Shown here: positions 1 through 11,498 of the stretch, in pieces | Layout of the letters: every line of letters starts with the position of its first letter | How positions within the stretch are numbered: the stretch's first letter is position 1 | Assembly: GCF_910592395.1 (NCBI RefSeq) | Contig: NC_088317.1 | Location: 6,694,001 to 6,758,000 of the forward strand | Length of the DNA: 64,000 nucleotides | Reading direction: 5' to 3' | Source of the DNA: Lineus longissimus | Lineage: Eukaryota; Nemertea; Pilidiophora; Heteronemertea; Lineidae | Made by a program: the position numbers and the translations under genes | Notes under the pieces: generated by a model | Told to the model about the DNA's origin: nothing | What the model saw: the letters and a program-made list of their open reading frames with translations, nothing else | Databases searched by the model: none

Positions 1-478
1 GGTAAAGGTGAACGCAGTTGAAGCATCTAAATTTCACCGAGTCGGTTTTGAAAATACACAATACATTTTATGGCATTTTCTTGGTGCATCGAAAAAAAAA
101 GATAATGAAACTGGACTCGCATACAAACAAGAAACCTGAAACGTGCACAGTGTAAGTGACGCGATTATATTGCTGTGCTCTACGCCATGAATCACAATGA
201 ATAATTATTCTGACAACTTGATACATTTGCTGCATGCATTAAAGTTTCAGGCATTACAAGATATTATTTCCAGAATGCAACGGCTTTGTTCAATTCAATT
301 TATAAGAGGCCGAGCTAAACGCCGCTTGCCTGTGGTCTAGAGCGGCTACTGCTTCTGTTTGAGACCATGCTGAGGTTGCATTTACTACCGTGGGCCTGGG
401 GGAGGAAACATCCCCGGTAGCCTTCCATATCAATTTGTAGCTCGCTTTGGTCGAGACTCTTTAACACTAACACCAGGA
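1..478. other. Non-coding 5' flank of the GPCR gene
   Basis: No reading frame here looks coding. The AT-rich stretch precedes the GPCR start codon and may hold its promoter and 5' UTR, but I see no recognisable core promoter element. Confidence 0.4.
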
Positions 479-1788
479 ATGGCGACTTCACCGTATCCCC
501 TCGCATCCTCGGCACTTACGATATGCGTCTATGATACGGCCCAGTTCACGTATACTCATAATGTATACGTCTTTGGAATAGGATCTATTTGCATCATTGG
601 CCTCATTCTGAATGTCATCAATGCTAGGACATTTACCGTGATGGAAAAGGGAAAGTCTCTTGTGGTTTATCTCCTTCGCATTCTCGCCTTCAGTGACGGC
701 GCTGTATTGGTCATCTCGTTCGTTATTTTCCCACTACGGCATATTGTCGCTAGGATCGTAAACGGAGATGACGTATTCATTAGTGGCGACTTGCTAATTA
801 TGCCCTATATCTATTTTCCCGTTGCGACGCCGTATTTCATAAGCGTTGAGGTGCGAAACCACATAATGGTTCTGCTGGCTATTGACAGGTAAGAGTTAGG
901 ACATCGTAAAGGTCGAGTGGGATGTGAAGACACATACTCGAACAATATTCTCATTAGGTACAGCGCTATGTGTGGAAAAAGATACCTCGATGTATTTGGT
1001 CAGATTTCTTACATCAACAACGTTGACAATTAAATAGTAGATGTTTCCCCACACTCTAGCGGTCGTTGTCATGGTTGACCTGCTTGCATCTTGTCGGAAC
1101 TTCAAATGGCCAGCGAAACCTGTATTCATTATCATTTGTCATAATGTCCATAATATCGATTTTTAGGTTCATCAAGTTGGTCTTTCCTCTCAAAGGGAAA
1201 CTGATTTCAACCCGTCGGAATGCCAACAAAGCCATCGTATTCATAGTAGTGCAAGCAGTTGCCTGTAATGTCTGGCGTTATTGGTGGATGCATGTAGCAA
1301 AGAATACTGACCCATGCCACCCTAATGACCTGGACAGAGTAAAAAAACGCGGTCCAGGGCAATTGGGATTCTATATTGACTGGTTCATGTATATAGCAGT
1401 ACTGTTCGCAGTACCACTTCTTCTGCTTCTAATCTTAAACCTAGCTGTCATCATTTCTCTCATTTCTACCATGGCCAAGACAAGGCAGCTAAGAACCACT
1501 GATTCGAATGAAGCAGCGCAGCACCAGTTGTCAGTAATGACGGCTTGTACTTGTACCTTATTTCTTATGTGTGAGGTTCCAGCCTGCATTGACAGAGTCG
1601 GTCAGATATATGTCGCACTCAGTGGGAGTGGAGTCAACTGGAGAATTGGAGGAATCATTCGCAAGGCAGGACTACTATTGATTGTTCTCGACTCTTCACT
1701 AAATTTCTTCATTTACATGCTGACCAACCGTAAATTTCGTTTAACTCTTCTCAATGGTCCAAGCAGAAGCTTACAGTTACACACGTGA
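479..1788 (+). CDS. Class A (rhodopsin-like) peptide-type GPCR, two exons
   Basis: Seven-transmembrane receptor in two exons, 479-888 and 1167-1788. The intron has GT at 889 and AG at 1165-1166 and splits the Arg codon of the DRY-type motif, giving 343 aa and a stop at 1786-1788. Visible marks: TM1 at about 29-51 with Asn45; TM2 with LAFSD (Asp73); TM3 ending in D-R-F at 136-138 instead of DRY; TM4 at about 156-176; TM5 with Pro220; TM6 with Pro275 in CEVP; TM7 with NFFIY at 316-320 in place of NPxxY. Such receptors sit in the plasma membrane and signal through G proteins; the overall look is closest to the FMRFamide/neuropeptide receptor group, which is inference. Odd: no Cys at the usual top of TM3 (Tyr112 there), so the standard TM3-ECL2 disulfide seems absent, although Cys187 is present in ECL2. 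The start ATG at 479 gives a short, glycosylation-poor N terminus. A broken tandem copy follows at 3.2 kb. Ligand unknown. Confidence 0.85.
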
Positions 1789-3171
1789 CGAAATGATTGC
1801 TACGCATAAACAACCAAATTCCACTGAAGCTAAACATTATAAAGGTAAAAAGGCAAAATTCAAAATCTGACTGTGTTATCTGGATGACAATGCCTCGCCA
1901 GATATTTGATGGATCAAATATAGGGAAAACTACTTGTTCGTTATGGTGCTGACAGCCATGTTTATTCAGAGTTACATCTGAAATGAGGACCGGCTAGTTC
2001 CAAGACGGAACGGCACCTGAAGACTTTATACAGTATGTCACATCCCTCTTTGTAGTCTTTTGGACAGTTCAACTTGGCGCCAACACTTTTTAACTATAAA
2101 ACATAAAACTTTTAACTGAAAACCAGACGCTAAGGTAAAATGGTAGTCCCCTTCTCACCAATAACTTAGGTTACGCAACCAGAAGAACAAACATACTGCA
2201 ATAAAAAGCCGCCCATTCCTTTAAACACGACTCGTTTAATTTGAGATGAGTTGTGAGTGTTCGTAGAAATTGAGAGTCTACGATTTTTGATAGCGTATTC
2301 GATTTCATTGAAACTGATATGAGTACACTATCGCATGTGGGTGTCTGTGGTTTAAGTTTTTTACAACACTAAACACAACATAACACATCGTAAAATCTAT
2401 AATTGCCCAGTTCATGAATGTCTAATATTAAAGGATTGGGTGGCTTTACACTGCAGTATGTTTGTTCTGGTTCATCAGTAAACTATTTTTCTGAACGTGT
2501 TCCATACTTTTCCAATTTTTTTTCAGTTCTTACATGTAGATAGGAGAAAAACACGTTATTTGTCATATCGATATGTACACCAAGACGTCACAGGGTGGCT
2601 CCAGGAAGCGCCTTACTAGTGCATCATTCCACAAGGAAATGATTGACGCGTGGAGAGCTAACTCAGGCCAACATCGGAGTTAACATCGGAAAAAGCGTGA
2701 TAATTCAGTCAGATTTTGATTTTTTTCCCCTTTTTTGTGCAATTTATTGATGGAAACTGTTCATGTAAAAAATTAGGTGACTGGGCAGCCATTTGCAACC
2801 ACCTGGCTATTTTTAGTCTTACCTTAATTGCAAAGTTGACAGGAACTCGCTCGCTGATACGCAACTAAGATACTTTTTATATCATCAGACGGGGCTTTCC
2901 CGTCGCAGCAGGTCTTGTTGCTAAACATCTCGGATTTAGTCTTCAACAGATCGACAATACCACGGACCTTAGTTTATATGATATTGATCCGTCATTCCGC
3001 CAGGAGCTTCTTTTCGCAACCCACAGGACCTTCTGCAACAATACAAAAATGTCGACTCCATCGCTTATCTCGCAACTTTGCAGACCATGGTATGCTTCTA
3101 AACGGCCGACTTCACGTTCACACACACTGATAAACACATCTTTGGGAGAGGGTCTCTCATTGGCGTCATAC
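1789..3171. other. Intergenic spacer between GPCR and its broken copy
   Basis: No coding exon recognised. The stretch near 2175-2225 resembles part of the dispersed repeat found at 13.5-14.5 kb and 16.6-16.9 kb (shared phrase on gaaca-acatactgcaataaaa and cccattcct). Otherwise nothing identifiable. Confidence 0.4.
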
Positions 3172-3885
3172 TGAATGACATTCGTCGTAATGGAAAAGGG
3201 AAAGTCTCTTGTGCTTTATCTCCACCGCATTCTCGCCTTCAGTGACGGCGCAGTGTTGGTCATCTCGTTCGTTATTTTCCCACTACGGCATATTGTCGCT
3301 GGGATCGTAAACGGAGATGACGTATTCATTAACGGTGACTGGCAAATCACGCCATGTACATTTTACTTCTCTGTTGAGACGCCGTTTTTCAACAGTGTAT
3401 AGGTGCGAAATCACATGATGGTTTTGCTGGCTATAATTGACAGGTGAGGGATGGACTTCCACTGAGTTGGTGATGGTGTCTATAACGAGACTCTCCTATT
3501 CTCCTTCCCGTCATCGCACCAACGCACCTCATTCTATCAGTGGGAACAGCTCAGTCCGTCTGCTGATTGAACGGAGCGAACGAGCACCTGAATATCACGA
3601 GATCTCGCAGTGAGGTGCGTTGTTTACTGGGCTCTGTCAACGGGGTGCTTAATGGGTACGGCCTCTGGAGCTCCATGCAGCGACAGTAAGTAATGTACTG
3701 ATTTTTATATACAAAGGGGATCGCTGCCTGGAGTGAATTCGTCCACTCAAGTCGTTCGGGCTGAGACAGTTTTCACATTTTTTCTTAGTTTCCTTGATTA
3801 AAACATTCTAGAATCTTTGAACAGGAGTCGGAGGAGAAAATTTTGGATACTGTATTGACTGGGTCGTGTATACAGTGTGTTTAAA
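3172..3885 (+). pseudogene. Broken tandem copy of the GPCR
   Basis: Positions 3172-3443 match the GPCR first exon from about codon 52 onward at roughly 93% nucleotide identity in the best part (VMEKGKSL through DVFI). The frame is broken by a TAG at 3400-3402 where the parent has a Glu codon, and the first ~50 codons (TM1) are missing. The splice donor after the D-R codons is kept (GTGAGG at 3444). A short scrap at about 3830-3885 matches the IDWF region of exon 2 (reads as IDWV), so the duplicate once included both exons; TM4, TM6 and TM7 are not found. It cannot encode a receptor. Confidence 0.8.
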
Positions 3886-5898
3886 ATGAAGGAAACCGAG
3901 ATTAGTTTGTTAATTTCTTATACATGGCTAAATATTTCGGTAATGATCCTTGCCTGCCCAGTGCAGGGCTTTTGTTAGACCTCCACATTATGCACCCCTC
4001 TGCATTTATTTCATTGCACACTCCTAAAACGTTGGAAAGGTCGTTCATTTTCTCAGACCCGGAAAATGCAGCTTACAATTACTGATCAGCGTATGTTTGT
4101 GGTAACAGAGAGACGTAATCAGGAATGCATTGAGAGTAATGAGAACCAGAGCTGAAGTTTGTGTGGAAAGGAATGGGGGGGGGGGGGGGGGGGGCATGTC
4201 GAAGGACACCGGTTAGGTTGGTACAGGAATAAGCACCCAGATGTTAAATCATTGAAGAATTTTTTTGTTAAGGACACACTGGTCTTTCTTCTATTTTCAG
4301 GTATGAAAATTTTCGGAGTTGAGCTGCGGTAAATCTGGTGCATGACCAGCTGTGACATGATTGATTGAACTGCTTCGTGCTCAGTCATCTGTTACAGTAA
4401 ATTGGATTTCTTGGTGTCATAGAAAGAGGACATCTTTGGTAATAAATTGTGGTTGCCAATATCCCTAATATTTAGCCATGTCATAGAAATTAACAAATTA
4501 ATCTCAGTTTCCCTTTTTTAAACAGATCCGCACGTTCATTATTTCAATTTCATAAATTCATAATACATGTACGTTTTTTACATCTGTAATCAATCTTTTT
4601 CTCATGTTTGTCAATACGCGTACCGGTAATTATCAAGTATCTTTTGTCAGTGTCTAAGTCGGTAAAGCTCGGTATTTCCTCCAGAAGAAATGCCATGAGC
4701 ATGGGTGACAATTTCCGCACTGACGTATTCACTCGGGGATATCCGGAAAGGCCGGAACCATATCACTAAAAATTATTTGAATAAATGGGCCTACCAAACT
4801 GGAGGAAGGAGTCAGTTTTGTTTTCCAGTGAAGAGACCAGCACCCCTCGAAATTTGCATTCACTTCATTTTGGTGCCTTGAGTCAACCCTTAAAACAATT
4901 ATCGGTATCGACTCCGCTACAGAATGGCCCACATGGTGACGTCCATATTCCATTGCTCTTCTCTCCACAACAGATACCACCGACGAGTTCCTGGGGCGTG
5001 GGATGCTACATCGACGTTTTGGCATGTTTGGTGAAGGCAGACGCCAGGAATATCATCTAAACCTCCGAATGGTTCGACTCGCCGTTTCTGTTCCTGGGGC
5101 TGGTATTAAGAAATCGCCAGGTTTTTTTTTTAATGACATCCTGACTAACCAGGGTTTTATATCTTGTCGTGCTGAAGATTGAATTGCTTAGATGTAAACA
5201 TATTGGTGGTCACGGTGCTTCTACACTGTCGGAAATAGTTTTTTAACTTTTGAAAATCCCAACAAGGAAATCTGGTGAGCTTCTCCTGCCTCACCCCGGA
5301 TAATCAAAATGCTAAACTCCAAGGAAACCTGGCTAGCTTCTCCATCCTCATCCCAGAGAATCAATCCTAATCTCCAAGGAAATCATGAGGTATTTGGAGG
5401 CTCTTCTTTACATACGCTCGATCCTATGGCGTCTATGGCGAATTTTGGTAGCCATATTTCATTTATGCAGTGGAACCTTCCATATAGCACCTCTGTAGGT
5501 AGGACACCCTCTCTATAAATAAGTACAGGGATTGTGGTCCCAAATATAATTTCTGTATAATTTATACCCCTGTAATCAGATCACTTCTCCATTAACATAA
5601 TAGGACAGCATTTGTCAAGGCAAAGAATATCCTTGAATAAGAGGTTCAACTTTACATCTTATGCATACTATATTATATCATGCCACGCTTGATCATGTTT
5701 ACTTTCATCCTACCTCTCCTGGTCTGTACTCCACCTCACCCAAGGCATTTGGTACAATCATTTGAAAATAGAGAATCTCTCCTTAACTACATTTGAATGT
5801 TCAAAACTCCTGCAGAAATCAGTCAATGACAATTTGTTTTCTTCTAAACTAGCTTGAAATAATCAGGTGGAGTAAGGTTAGCAAAGGATTAGGAATCG
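3886..5898. other. Non-coding stretch with a poly-G run
   Basis: No gene recognised on either strand. A run of about 19 G lies at 4176-4194. The longest open frames (4.7-5.06 kb on both strands) look like each other's shadows and have no recognisable domain. Confidence 0.35.
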
Positions 5899-5932
5899 AT
5901 GGCGCCAATAGTTGTACTTGTTGCAATGGTCG
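5899..5932 (+). CDS. Possible signal-peptide first exon of the LamG gene
   Basis: An ATG at 5899 opens eleven codons, MAPIVVLVAMV, then one base and a GTAACT donor at 5933. The exon therefore ends in phase 1, the phase used by every LamG-gene exon downstream. The short hydrophobic run would serve as the core of a signal peptide for a secreted protein. The link is inferred from phase and position only; the hydrophobic core is short and other first exons could exist. Confidence 0.3.
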
Positions 5933-5962
5933 GTAACTTTGTAACTTTGTGAGTACCTTATA

Positions 5963-6327
5963 CAGGACGTCCTCGTGAATACTGGTATCGGGTGCCATTT
6001 TGAAGAGGCGTCTTGGGGTGCCATATATTGCATGTATTATAATGTGCTATTTAAATTCCATTAACAGTGTTATTCAAATGTTATTGTATGCACAGGTCGT
6101 TGGCTAATGATCTGTAAGCGAAACAGGCGGGTATTTCTAATGTTTTGTTAGTTAATGTTCCAGGGCGGTATGGGAAGCGGCGCTTTGCAGATTGTGCATG
6201 ATAAGCCACAATAAAGGCGGGACCAAGGCCTACTTAGTCCTACTGGTACCCTTTTATGGACCTCCGAAATGTATGGTCCTACTTTTGTAGTACAGAAAGG
6301 GCTACCGGTATTCACGAGTACATCCCG
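5963..6327. mobile_element. TA-flanked MITE, 365 bp (unfilled copy)
   Basis: Terminal inverted repeats CAGGACGTCCTCGTGAATAC at the left and the complement of CGGGATGTACTCGTGAATAC at the right, with TA on both sides (5961-5962 and 6328-6329), as in Tc1/mariner-type MITEs. No coding capacity. A second copy, in opposite orientation and split by a Harbinger transposon, lies at 58171-60711; this one serves as its unfilled reference. Confidence 0.75.
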
Positions 6328-6699
6328 TATATGCGAGGTCATTGTATACGGGACCAAAGATTAGACTTGATTTTTCATTTAAAAAGTGCTGAGGTCATCC
6401 TATATGCACCCAGTTGAACTCAATGGCAGGAATTTGAATCCTCAATACCTGCTAATCGATTGGCAGCCAGTGTCTGTTGGGTGGTTTTGCAGATAACTAA
6501 CAAATAACTCGGTTGGGTGACCCACTCTGAAAACAATATGTTGAAAATTGAATGTGGAAGAAATGGTGTTTTATATGGCTGCTGTGTGCTCTGTTTTTAA
6601 CAACGGGGGACGGAGCAAGCTCTTGGGTTTCAAGAATAATACTAGTTTTGGCTTTGGCGGATCGGAACTCCACGGTTTCGACTTTTAGAAAGTACAATG

Positions 6700-7025
6700 G
6701 TTTAAGGAATTGATACCTCACTGTCGGTATTGGTTGTCTCACCAAAACCCCGAGGGTGGACCTAAAATGTAGACCAATATCTTAGCTCCACCCGAGCGGT
6801 TTTGGTGAGACAATCAATACCGAGAGTGAGAAATGAAATAACGAATAATGTGTTTTTTAAAGCTTTTGACATGCTTCCACATTTTGCACCAACCCAAGCG
6901 GTTATAGTTGCCTAACCATAACCGCTGATTTCAAAACGAGGCTTCATATGGGGCATAGTACATTTACACTGTAATGTGCGGTTCATTCTGAACCCAGTTG
7001 TTTTAGAATTAAGGTATTAATACTG
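6700..7025. repeat. Hairpin-repeat family, copy 1
   Basis: Contains a self-complementary block at about 6718-6827 (GGTATTGGTTGTCTCACC pairing with GGTGAGACAATCAATACC) followed by a shared tail with a small inverted pair GGTTATAG...CTAACCATAACC and the phrase AAAACGAGGCTTCAT. The same layout recurs at 7026-7365, 18298-18625, 52640-52935 and 53280-53575. Looks like a non-autonomous foldback element; class not determined. Confidence 0.65.
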
Positions 7026-7365
7026 AACTGGAGGTGTTTGTAGCCTCACAAAAACCACAAGGGTGGAACTAAAATGTAGACCAAAACCGAGGAAGAGCCG
7101 AGGATTGTGCCAATATTTCAGTTCCAGCCGAACGGTTTTGGTGAAACAATCAATACCGACAGTGAGGTACATCAATTTCTATTCTAAAATATCTCAAATC
7201 AAAAAAAGAAAAATGTGGTTTTAAACGGGTTTTTTCGGCAGCTTCCACATTTTGCACCAGCACACTGATTTTCAAAACGAGGCTTTGTTTGCGTATAGTG
7301 CATTACACTGTATATTGCGGTTCGTTCCAAATCCAGGTATTTTGGAATTGAGGGTTTCTTTTGAA
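7026..7365. repeat. Hairpin-repeat family, copy 2
   Basis: Adjacent, head-to-tail relative of the 6700-7025 copy. The hairpin arm CGGTTTTGGTGAAACAATCAATACCG is kept on the right; the left arm is more decayed. Tail phrase AAAACGAGGCTTTG present. Confidence 0.6.
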
Positions 7366-7510
7366 ATGTATTGACCTGCAGATCTTGTTTAGTCGAACAA
7401 CGCTTATTGGCTTTAGTTCCCGTGTTGTACGTCTGATATAATACTTTACGCTTGTTCCTGTGTATTTCATTTGCTATAGTTAGTTATCTGTACATCTCTT
7501 CCCTTTCCAG

Positions 7511-8146
7511 TTACACCTCAAAAACCAAAAACAAGCGACTTCTTTGGTCTTCCCTAGTGGATTGTCATCCCAAGAAAAGTCGATGATGAATACCTGCAGG
7601 ATCAACATTAAAGGATGACCAAACCTGCATGTGTCCTGATCATACCCAATCAAGGCCCCAATTTAGTGCAATGTGGCGAATTAAAAGCGGTGGTAAACTC
7701 GACTTTAAAACCAGTTTCAAAATCACTGGCTTTCTTTACCAAGATGTCGTGGATGATGGGCCAATATTTTAGTGGTCTTGAGAAACCATTTTTGGACTGC
7801 ACTACTAGATATACAGATGGAAGACTTCCCTAATGCAATGCCAAGTATTGCATGGGCTATGTCCGTGTCCTGGCAGGCGCGGACCTTTATTGGAGTTAGA
7901 TATAACTAGCCTACATAACACCACGGGAAAAACGTCGATGTGACCAGATGAGAAGGTGACCGCAGTAAACCATCCAGGGCATATCAGTTTGAAGACGATG
8001 GGAAAGTACGTCTAGGAGATTTGAAGCCGAGGCAGCGGAATGCGTTCAAGGGCCATTTAGCGCCGGGAGTCATCTTGCTCACGGGCGGCAGCAAGAAGGA
8101 GGAAATAGCCAAGTTAAAAGATGGATTGTCAAGAAGTTAGCCATAG
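7511..8146 (+). pseudogene. Dead LamG-domain exon
   Basis: Aligns over its length with the intact LamG exon at 15251-15901: it opens after a TTTCCAG acceptor in phase 1, carries the FFGLP start and WIVIP, the KPACV block, GKLDFKTSF-like and VGLRPRQ-like segments in shifting frames, and ends at a GTGAATGC donor like that of the 15.9 kb exon. A TAG at 7555-7557 stands before the WI codons, another stop follows near 7610, and several indels shift the frame after about 7850. It is a former tandem LamG unit that has decayed, and probably behaves as intron sequence now. Confidence 0.8.
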
Positions 8147-9650
8147 GTGAATGCTCTCTGGTCGCAGCTCTAATGCATTGAAGCACACATACATGAATTG
8201 TGTCGACGAGTACAAGCAGGTTTAGGGGCGCCCGTCAGTATAGTCCTCAACAAGCTTAAACACGTCAACTCAGTGAATATTTAATAATTTAACCACTAAC
8301 TTGCATGTTCTCTCTTTTTGACGTATTTTATCTCGTAATTCCTGTGTTTATCCCTGCATTGATTACATTTATGTTCAACATGGAGTAATTTTCAACCATT
8401 TTCTTGCAGGAATTTTTGTAATTCATGCTATTTTCAACTGAAATTCATTAATTTACTTTTCTTTTGTTTCATTGTTTTTACTTCAAGCGGGTAAAATGTT
8501 TATACTTTCACATTGTATGTCCGTAAATGTCGTCGCCAAGCTCATGAACTGCAACCTCTTTCGCTGGAGTACTGGGCTTGCTGTCCGCCCCCCCCCCCCC
8601 CCCCCCCAAATTAAAGCGGAACCACTGCTCGTACCATTGTTATAAAATGACCCCCTTTTCTTTCCATCTGAAAATTGACCCCCTTTCTCGGGGACTTCTT
8701 GTAAGAAATTATCTTTTATTAAACACATTTATTTCGCCTCATTCACATAATTTTTTCAGTTTTTATACTGAAAGCAAAGTGGAATAAGTAAGCAAAGTTA
8801 ACAAGCCCTAAACAAGTCGCAAGGAATCTTTCTGAAAAAGTATCCCCTTTTTTCGTTTTCTCAAGGATTTACACCCTAGTTTTGAACTGACCCCCTTCCC
8901 CGAGAAAATTAGAACTTTCACGCGGCCCATTACATACATGTATCCGGGAGTGACTGGGTGTTTGGTTGGGGGAGGGGGTGCGGTCATAGTTGATAAGGTC
9001 ATTCCCTGAGATATAAAAATAAACAAAAAACTCTGGAGAAGAGGTTGCGGGGCCCGGGCCTCGGGAACTTTGCATCAACAACATATTGCAGTACACTATA
9101 CTTTATCATTGTATAACATAAATGTAACATGTTTAAAACAGTGATGCAAAACACACAGTAAAACATATACAATGCAGACAACAGGACAAAAAGGCCATGC
9201 AACAGGCACAAATTTGCACGCAGGGGGGTAGGCCTACTTATGTCAATCTGCAGGACCCATATTTTTGTTTGAAAAGAGATGTTACAAAGACTTCCCCATT
9301 ATCGCCGTGTATTGTGTAACAGAAATTGTGGGTATATTTTATCAGCAAGAAGAAATGTCCTAAATATTTTTGTACAAAAATTTAGATAACTGTAACAGTA
9401 GGCATTGTTAGAGGATCAATACCACAGCATTTCTTTTTTGTTCTTTTCAGGTGAGTCCCGAGATTCTCACCGTGATGCGAATCATCGGTCAACCCGAATC
9501 AAGGAAACTTATCTGCCATCTTTTGCCTATCAAATCACTGCAGCTAAGCCACCTACTTGTTTTGCATAAGAGTCTGTTGATTATGTCATAAAGCGCGTGG
9601 GAGATTAATTGCTTGGTGCGCGCGCTGATCCAGGTAATGCGCTTACCGCT
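8147..9650. other. Spacer with poly-C run; possible old terminal exon
   Basis: A poly-C run lies at 8588-8607. At 9451-9570, after a TTCTTTTCAG acceptor, about 39 codons stay open in phase 1 and end in TAA; this could be a former last exon of the dead LamG unit, but the sequence has no recognisable motif. Confidence 0.3.
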
Positions 9651-9699
9651 TCTTTGGTTTTACTGGCTCATGGTCGGTTTGCTTTGGTGAATCGGCTTC

Positions 9700-10260
9700 C
9701 GTGGAGCCAATAGAATGGTTAATGATCGCAAGCGGTGAGGTAGGCAGAGCAGTGAGGTACGCACAAAAGCGGGGTACAGCGCGAGGTTCGTAAAGTAGGT
9801 ATACGCAGAACAGCGTAATTTGTGCATAATGCAGCGAGGTAAGTACAAAAGTGGCTAAGTAAGCGCATCAGCTAGGTAGGCAGTGCTGCGACATATACGC
9901 AGAGAGAAAAGTAGGTGAAGAGACCCGATGTATCGAGAAGATATGCAATAAGATGTGCTACAAGAGCAATGTGATAAAATTGCTGTGCGGTTTGCAGTTC
10001 GCGCAGCGATCTACAAATAAGAGGTACAGCAACGTACGCAGCTAGAGCGGCGAGTTTGGCAGCGCAACGTTGTAAGCGCAGACAAGCAGGATACGCAGAA
10101 CAGCAAGGTACGCGGACTAGCGAGGCGCGCCGAGTGGCGAGGTTTGCGCAGCAGCGAGGTATAGATACGAGAGATTACAAAGCAGTGTTGTACGCAGATT
10201 ATTTGGGTACTGAGAGCACACCAAGATGTGCAGAACTTCATTACGCGCACCAGCAGAATC
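9700..10260. repeat. Degenerate short tandem repeat array (gcgaggtacgcagaacag-like)
   Basis: A loose array in which variants of GAGGTACGCA and AGCAG return every 20-40 bases. It makes long open frames on both strands that read as low-complexity sequence and are not genes. Confidence 0.55.
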
Positions 10261-10350
10261 AGAAATTCTTTAATTGAGCTGTAGCAAAATTTCCAACATA
10301 ACCATCAGTTGGTGCACTGCTGCTGAAGATAACACAAATAAATATTGCAG

Positions 10351-11010
10351 GAACAAAGACCAAATCAAGGGCAAATGCCTTCATGGGTCTACCGTACTGG
10401 ATCATTCTCCCAAACAAGGTTGGTGATCCTCTGTTGAAAGGACAGAAGATGTACAAATCAGCATGCGTGGAAGTGGACGACTATGATGGACCTAAAAACA
10501 TGCCCGCGTATACTTTCCCTGGCAACAAGAACTGCTACATCCGCATTGAGAGCAATGGGAAGCTGGATTTCAAGAAGAGTTTCACGATAGCAACGTTTGT
10601 GAAGCAGGAAGCCCCACATACTGGACCAATGGTTGAATGGCTTGGAAGACGTACCTTTGGGACCCATTTTTGGATATATCGCAAGAAGACCTTTGTCAAT
10701 CTCCGGCCATTGGTCCGCAAAAGGGCCCATTACTTCCATTTGACACCAAAGTCACGTGTTTGGAATTTTGTTGGAATAAGTTATGATTATGCTAAGGGAA
10801 CAGTGTTAATGTGGACAGGAGAAACACAGACCATGATTAAAAAACCTGGAAAGTTTAATGTTGACACCAGTGGGAAATATGTGTACGTTGGTCTGCGGCC
10901 GAGGCAGAAGAATGCCTTCCGAGGTGAATTGGCTGGCACAACTCTTCTAAAGGGAGCAATAGAAAAACAGGACATTGCGAAGTTAAAAGGTGATATCGAG
11001 ACAGCTTTAG
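10351..11010 (+). CDS. LamG-domain exon A of a modular secreted protein
   Basis: One exon, 660 bp, between AATATTGCAG and GTAAGT, entered and left in phase 1 (split Gly codons). It encodes a concanavalin A-like/laminin G jelly-roll domain of the LamG_3 type: start FMGLPYWIILP, Cys pair around KSACV and KNCYIRI, core GKLDFKKSFTIATF, VEWLGRRTFGTHFWIY, WNFVGISYDY, LMWTGETQ, KYVYVGLRPRQ, end LAGTTLLKGAI. LamG domains bind carbohydrates or matrix proteins outside the cell; the ligand here is unknown. A run of 169 bp (10541-10709) is almost identical to exon B while the flanks are not, pointing to gene conversion. Phase continuity to exon B, and then to exon C at 15.2 kb, supports one transcript with tandem LamG domains; separate genes cannot be excluded. 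Confidence 0.85.
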
Positions 11011-11498
11011 GTAAGTTCTCTTCTATCTCATAACAACATGCATGTTCAACGTATAAAACTCATATGTTATAGGTCATACCAAACTCGGCGTAACACTACT
11101 CCCCTTGATACTTTCAACCGAGTTTTTCAATAAATTGAAAGGATCTGCTTTTGCCTAAATCCCTTAATCTTAAGAGAAAGGAAAAGTTATGTAATGGACC
11201 GTAAAAAATTTTCTATTTCATAAAGCAAAATGAAATAAATATTTACTGGACAATGTAATGTTTGTGGTTTGTGTTTTGGTTATGACTGATCTGAACTCAA
11301 TGCAGCAAGATCACGCTAGCATTAGGTAGTCTGGTGTATGTTGCTGCCAGTGTCCTATATCATGTATCGGGTGAATATTTCATCCTTCGCCATGCGTTCA
11401 AGTACATTCAATCCTATAATATCTGGTGCGTGCCTCTTTGATAAACACGCTACTAACGATGAACGGTTTATTTTGATGTCGACTCGTAAATGTTTCAG

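Noticed and set aside
6425-6450. TTTGAATCCT, faintly like a tRNA B box
   Set aside because: No A box or cloverleaf could be paired with it.
10011-10277. Arg/Ala-rich open frames on both strands
   Set aside because: Created by the degenerate GAGGTACGCA array; low complexity with no domain.
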